Below are positions 6,849 to 9,928 of a DNA stretch of 9,928 bases, in pieces; position 1 is the stretch's first letter; every line of letters begins with the position of its first letter. The DNA comes from Dehalococcoidia bacterium UBA4060 (GTDB taxonomy: Bacteria; Chloroflexota; Dehalococcoidia; GIF9; UBA5629), in contig DFZI01000070.1 in NCBI GenBank assembly GCA_002383665.1, positions 1,139-11,066 on the forward strand. Direction: 5' to 3'. Position numbers and translations under genes: made by a program. The notes under the pieces were generated by a model. The model was not told where the DNA came from and searched no databases. It saw nothing but the letters and a program-made list of their open reading frames with translations.

Positions 6849-6884
6849 AGCGGCTGGCCTAGAAGTCAGCCGCTTTTTTATTTT
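6849..6884 (+). terminator. intrinsic terminator of the tRNA-Leu/ilvE unit
   Basis: Perfect 8-bp stem AGCGGCTG (6849-6856) with CAGCCGCT (6867-6874), 10-nt loop, then six T's, A and four T's. It lies 25 nt after the ilvE stop. Confidence 0.9.
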
Positions 6885-6943
6885 AAACCTGTAGTCTATG
6901 GAAAATGAGCCAACCGGTGGCAGACGCTCTGATATAACTGAAA

Positions 6944-6949
6944 TATAAT
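6944..6949 (+). promoter_or_regulatory. candidate -10 box for the PAS-HD-GYP gene
   Basis: A perfect TATAAT 26 nt before the ATG at 6976. The hexamer 17 nt upstream, CAGACG, matches the -35 consensus only in its central GAC. Since a terminator lies just upstream at 6849-6884, the gene needs its own promoter and this is the best candidate. Confidence 0.4.
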
Positions 6950-6975
6950 ATTGTCAGGCATCTCACAGATTTTAT

Positions 6976-8079
6976 ATGAAAAACAGAAACAGATCACACC
7001 AAATTAACACAATAGATCTGGAATGCGGCAATCCTTTCCTGATTGAGCCTCTTATGCCAGGATCAGACCAGAGCACAGATCCCACCCTTCCTCAAGGCAC
7101 TAAATCCCACCTCAATGATGAACTGCAACTAAAGAGCCACATGCTCGACCTCAACTCCAACGCCATCTTCCTGAATGACATGTCAGGCAAATTTGTTTAT
7201 ATAAATAATGCCTGCACTGATCTGACCGGGTACACCAGAGATGATCTGCTGGGACCAAATGCCAACCGGCTTAAGACTCAAGAGTACTTGCGATCTGCTA
7301 CGGCGCATTATAAAGAACTGATGGAAACTGGTATGACCACCTTTGAGGCGCCCGGCCTGCGCAAGGATGGCTCCAGTTACGTCATGGAAGTGACCTGCCA
7401 GATTATTAATATCGGCAATAAAAAATATGTACTCAATACGGCACATGACATCACAACACACAAAGAAGCGCGAGACGAATTGAAGCGAAGCAATGAGAAG
7501 CTGCAACATACACTGGACGGTTTTATCGACACCATTGCCATGCTGAGCGAGATCAGAGACCCCTACACGGCCAGCCACGAGCGTCATGTCAGCCGACTAT
7601 CTCATGCCATCGCCGGTGAAATGCAACTTGATATCAATATTTGTGAATCAATCCGCGTTGCCGGTACATTGCATGATATCGGCAAGCTCAGCATACCAGC
7701 GGAGATACTCAGCAAACCAGGCAGGCTCACCTCGGCCGAGTTCGCCATCATCAAGCGCCATCCCGAGATAGGCCGCGACATACTCAAGCCCATTAATTTC
7801 CCCTGGCCTATCTGTGACATTATTTCACAACATCATGAGCGTTTGGACGGTACCGGCTATCCACAGGGATTGGATGGCAACAATATCTGCCTTGAAGCCA
7901 GGATACTGGCTGTAGCTGATGTTGTAGAAGCCATGGCCTCACACCGACCCTACCGCTCTGCGCTGGGCATTGATGCAGCTTTGGACGAGGTTATAAAAAA
8001 CAGCGGAGTCACATACGATACTGATGCTGTCAATGCCTGTGTACGACTGATCAACGAAAAGGATTTTTCACTGGATTGA
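6976..8079 (+). CDS. PAS-HD-GYP domain protein, probable cyclic-di-GMP phosphodiesterase
   Basis: Likely sensor-effector that hydrolyses a cyclic dinucleotide in response to a signal. 367 residues. Residues 1-50 match nothing I recognise. A PAS domain spans about 50-160 (AIFLNDMSGKFVYINNAC, LTGYTRDDLLG, LRKDGSSYVMEV, closing with HDIT). A short helical linker (162-180) leads to the HD-GYP domain (about 185-360). Metal and signature residues are complete: His201, His233-Asp234 in LHDIGKLSIP, His262 in RHPEIG, His286-His287, the GYP motif HHERLDGTGYP (286-296) and Asp315 in AVADVVEAM, followed by RPYR. No membrane segment or signal peptide, so cytosolic. The start lacks a clear Shine-Dalgarno; an alternative Met at residue 27 would not affect either domain. 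It is a single-gene unit between a terminator and a convergent operon. The PAS ligand is unknown. Confidence 0.92.
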   Translation: MKNRNRSHQINTIDLECGNPFLIEPLMPGSDQSTDPTLPQGTKSHLNDELQLKSHMLDLNSNAIFLNDMSGKFVYINNACTDLTGYTRDDLLGPNANRLKTQEYLRSATAHYKELMETGMTTFEAPGLRKDGSSYVMEVTCQIINIGNKKYVLNTAHDITTHKEARDELKRSNEKLQHTLDGFIDTIAMLSEIRDPYTASHERHVSRLSHAIAGEMQLDINICESIRVAGTLHDIGKLSIPAEILSKPGRLTSAEFAIIKRHPEIGRDILKPINFPWPICDIISQHHERLDGTGYPQGLDGNNICLEARILAVADVVEAMASHRPYRSALGIDAALDEVIKNSGVTYDTDAVNACVRLINEKDFSLD

Positions 8080-8225
8080 ATTTCTGCGTTGAGCGAGAAA
8101 ACACCTTTCTGAGGCATATCATCCTGTATAAAAACAATAACTCAATTTTTACCTATAATAATGGCATGCATGACAACATCCCCACACAAGAAACGCCTAC
8201 TCATAGCTACATACACCTTATACAA

Positions 8226-8447
8226 TTATTCCGCATCCTTTGCTTCTTCTTCCATACGTTTCTGTACTCTTCCTCTGATGCGGCCGGCCGCCTGTGAGAC
8301 ATTCTCCCGTGCATTTGAAAATTTGTCTTTGACGACCCGCATGGTCTCAGTGCCGGGCTGTGGAGCATAGAGGAAACCCACCGCAAGACCGATGATAGCA
8401 CCTATTACTAATCCTGAAAAAAATCCCATGCCAGAGTCTTTACTCAC
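8226..8447 (-). CDS. YtxH-like small membrane-anchored protein
   Basis: 73 residues from the GTG chosen here. Residues about 7-25 (MGFFSGLVIGAIIGLAVGF) form one Gly/Ala-rich membrane segment followed directly by LYAPQPG, the hallmark of YtxH-domain (gas-vesicle-protein-like) families. After it comes a charged, helical tail rich in Lys/Arg/Glu ending at EEEAKDAE. The function of the family is not well established; envelope or stress roles are suggested. Start: the GTG at 8447 gives a short SKDSG lead-in and overlaps the end of the upstream membrane-protein gene by 8 nt (GTGAGTAA), as in coupled genes; an internal ATG at 8429 would begin exactly at the membrane segment. A longer reading from 8498 would run deep into the upstream gene and is not supported. 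Confidence 0.75.
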   Translation of the reverse strand: MSKDSGMGFFSGLVIGAIIGLAVGFLYAPQPGTETMRVVKDKFSNARENVSQAAGRIRGRVQKRMEEEAKDAE

Positions 8448-8727
8448 TTTTCTTATCCGCCTTTTTCCTGAACAGGTCAGAGATAAATCTGGCACCACGT
8501 ATTATGCCCTGTATAAAGCTTTCGAACTGCGCCGCAGGCTGTAGGACCTCTTCCTCGGCAAAATCGATCAGATCACTTGTCCGGGCGATGATAGAATCAG
8601 CAGAGTCCACGAGCCTGTTAACCCTTTTATATAAAAGCCATACGATGATTGTAATAATCACAAGAATCACCGTACCCACCGCCCCCGATATAATGATAAC
8701 CAGGTCCCGCCACCAGGATATTTCCAT
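8440..8727 (-). CDS. small single-pass membrane protein with helical tail (DUF948-like layout)
   Basis: 95 residues. Residues about 8-32 form one hydrophobic membrane helix (VIIISGAVGTVILVIITIIV), preceded by a short EISWWRD N-terminus. The rest (33-95) is a helical cytoplasmic or coiled region with spaced hydrophobics and a basic end (FRKKADKK). This is the layout of DUF948-type proteins, which are often found beside YtxH proteins, but I infer this from architecture rather than a firm motif. The ATG has an AAGGGGG ribosome binding site 8 nt upstream. It starts 25 nt after the CoA-transferase/GNAT stop and overlaps the YtxH-like gene at its end, so the three are probably one transcript. Function unknown. 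Confidence 0.75.
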   Translation of the reverse strand: MEISWWRDLVIIISGAVGTVILVIITIIVWLLYKRVNRLVDSADSIIARTSDLIDFAEEEVLQPAAQFESFIQGIIRGARFISDLFRKKADKKSE

Positions 8728-8752
8728 ATTGTTCGCCCCCTTAATTTATATT

Positions 8753-9928
8753 CTACAGATTAAGTTTAAGATAATATACCCCACCACCACTACTTACGAT
8801 CTTGAACCCTTCTTTATCAAAGACCGCCAGCATTGGCCTGTTTTCATAGAGTACCTCGGCCGTAAACGCCAGTAAACCCTTCCTTTTACCCAGATAAATC
8901 AAGTAGTTCAAAAGCTCTGTGCCAATGCCACGGTTTTGATCAGAGTCCCTCACAGCAAAGGCCACCTCAGCACTATGCACATCCTGACCGATCCCGTACT
9001 GACCAATGCCGACAACCTTTTCTTGGCCTTCGCTGCCGGTAGTGGCCAGTATTACCATTTCCTGAGAGTAATCAATCACCACAAATTCCTGCAACCTCTC
9101 ATGAGGCATATCACGCCGTGTTGAAATAAACCGGCGGTAAAGGCTCTGGTCAGACAATGAATAGAAAAAGTCCTTGATCGGTGTCTCATCGCTGATCTTG
9201 ACCGGTCTTAATGTAATCTGCATCCCTGTTTTGGTTGTTCTATTTGTCTCCAGCTCTTCGGGGTATTCTCCTTTATTACCTGGCATAAACGCTTGGTCTT
9301 TATAGATCAAGTTAAGTTTTTTTGCCTCCTCAATCAGCCAGGGACGAAACTTGGGGTGAGCAATGGCAATAAGTTCCATGGCCCTTTCGCGGATGTTTTT
9401 ACCATGCAAATATGCAATGCCATATTCTGATACGACATACTGGATATCACCGCGTATCATGGTGACACCACAACCCTCACTTAGAAAGGGCACTATCCTC
9501 GATACAGATTCACCACGGGCTGTTGATTGGATCGTAAGAATAGTTTTACCATTGCGTGCCTGGATAGCGCCCCTCATAAAATCGGCCTGGCCTCCCACGC
9601 CGCTATAAAACATCTTGCCGATCGATTCGGCAGTAGCCTGCCCCGTCAGGTCGATCTCCAGAGCACTATTGATAGCTACCATGTTCTCATGCTGCGCAAT
9701 TACAATGGGATCATTGGTATATTCAATTGTTCTGAAATCAAAGGAAGGATTATCGTCCAGGTAACTATAAGTCGACTTTTTCCCCATGCAAAAGGTGGCT
9801 ACAGTTTTGCCCCGGTTAATACTTTTCCTGGAATTATCGACTACCCCCATTTTTATCAACTCAACAATGCCATCTGAGAGTAACTCCGTATGCACTCCGA
9901 GGTGTTTTTTGCTCTTGAGGTTCCTGAC
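8753..9928 (-). CDS. acetyl-CoA hydrolase/CoA-transferase fused to a GNAT acetyltransferase domain (5' end outside window)
   Basis: Two domains in one frame. From 9928 down to about 9224 is the C-terminal half of an acetyl-CoA hydrolase/4-hydroxybutyrate CoA-transferase family enzyme. Visible family patterns: NLKSKKHLGVHTELLSDG, INSALEIDLTGQ, SGVGGQADFMRGA, VVSEYGIAYLHGK, ERAMELIAIAHPKFRPWL. The Glu in NSALE (codon 9656-9658) is probably the residue that forms the CoA thioester, by family alignment from memory. From about 9223 to 8756 is a GNAT domain starting MQITLRPV, with the acetyl-CoA-binding loop DQNRGIGTELL (around 8911-8945) and a typical ENRPMLAVFDKEGF end. The frame has no stop up to the window edge and the GTG at 9895 falls inside a conserved family motif, so it is not the start. 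Likely role: CoA transfer between acetate or other short acids. The attached GNAT may acetylate proteins, but its substrate is unknown. Confidence 0.92.
   Translation of the reverse strand, partial: VRNLKSKKHLGVHTELLSDGIVELIKMGVVDNSRKSINRGKTVATFCMGKKSTYSYLDDNPSFDFRTIEYTNDPIVIAQHENMVAINSALEIDLTGQATAESIGKMFYSGVGGQADFMRGAIQARNGKTILTIQSTARGESVSRIVPFLSEGCGVTMIRGDIQYVVSEYGIAYLHGKNIRERAMELIAIAHPKFRPWLIEEAKKLNLIYKDQAFMPGNKGEYPEELETNRTTKTGMQITLRPVKISDETPIKDFFYSLSDQSLYRRFISTRRDMPHERLQEFVVIDYSQEMVILATTGSEGQEKVVGIGQYGIGQDVHSAEVAFAVRDSDQNRGIGTELLNYLIYLGKRKGLLAFTAEVLYENRPMLAVFDKEGFKIVSSGGGVYYLKLNL

Noticed and set aside
8080..8225. Terminator between the PAS-HD-GYP gene and the convergent YtxH-like gene
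   Set aside because: Only weak pairings are seen (AGAAA/TTTCT, and an A/T-only TAAAAA/TTTTTA); none has a GC stem followed by a T-run. Nothing else recognisable lies in this 146-base gap.
9893..9895. GTG as the start of the CoA-transferase/GNAT gene
   Set aside because: It lies inside the conserved KKHLGVHTELLSDG pattern and the frame continues open to the window edge, so the gene is cut by the window.
1..9928. CRISPR array, insertion sequence, phage, toxin-antitoxin or defence genes
   Set aside because: No direct-repeat array, transposase, integrase or paired toxin-antitoxin frames were found. The two tRNA genes show no partial 3' copies nearby that would mark an integration site.

Overview
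The window carries ten protein-coding genes (two cut by the window ends), two tRNA genes and several legible transcription signals. It looks like a bacterial chromosome segment made of housekeeping and central-metabolism genes. The mix is LeuB, citramalate-type synthase, BCAT, a long RtcB with archease, a CoA-transferase fused to a GNAT domain, a FadA-like thiolase and an HD-GYP protein. Together with compact spacing and short AT-rich gaps, it fits an anaerobic environmental bacterium, possibly of the Chloroflexota (Dehalococcoidia-like). That placement is inferred from protein family content and was not tested by any search.

Layout: (1) 1-2114, plus strand: the end of leuB followed by cimA, a branched-chain amino-acid unit that ends in a strong bidirectional hairpin at 2132-2163. 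(2) 2183-5364, minus strand: a thiolase preceded by its own candidate promoter, and upstream of it an archease-rtcB pair for RNA ligation/repair. (3) 5420-6883, plus strand: tRNA-Lys(CUU), then tRNA-Leu(UAG) directly followed by ilvE with a 29-nt gap and no visible terminator between them, closed by a clear intrinsic terminator. (4) 6976-8079, plus strand: a stand-alone PAS-HD-GYP signalling protein. (5) 8226-9928, minus strand: a CoA-transferase/GNAT fusion gene (5' end outside the window), then two small genes for a single-pass membrane protein and a YtxH-like protein, packed like an operon.

How they work together: LeuB, the citramalate synthase homologue and the branched-chain aminotransferase are steps of leucine/isoleucine biosynthesis; ilvE is linked to a leucine tRNA rather than to the leu genes. 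Archease is the known activator of RtcB, and the two genes are 12 nt apart with the rtcB ribosome binding site overlapping the archease stop. The thiolase and the CoA-transferase both handle short-chain acyl-CoA but lie far apart. I saw no mobile element, CRISPR array, phage gene or defence system, and no plainly new system. The most interesting items are the tRNA-Leu/ilvE arrangement, the CoA-transferase-GNAT fusion and its two small downstream membrane genes. No gene-free stretch exceeds about 150 bases.
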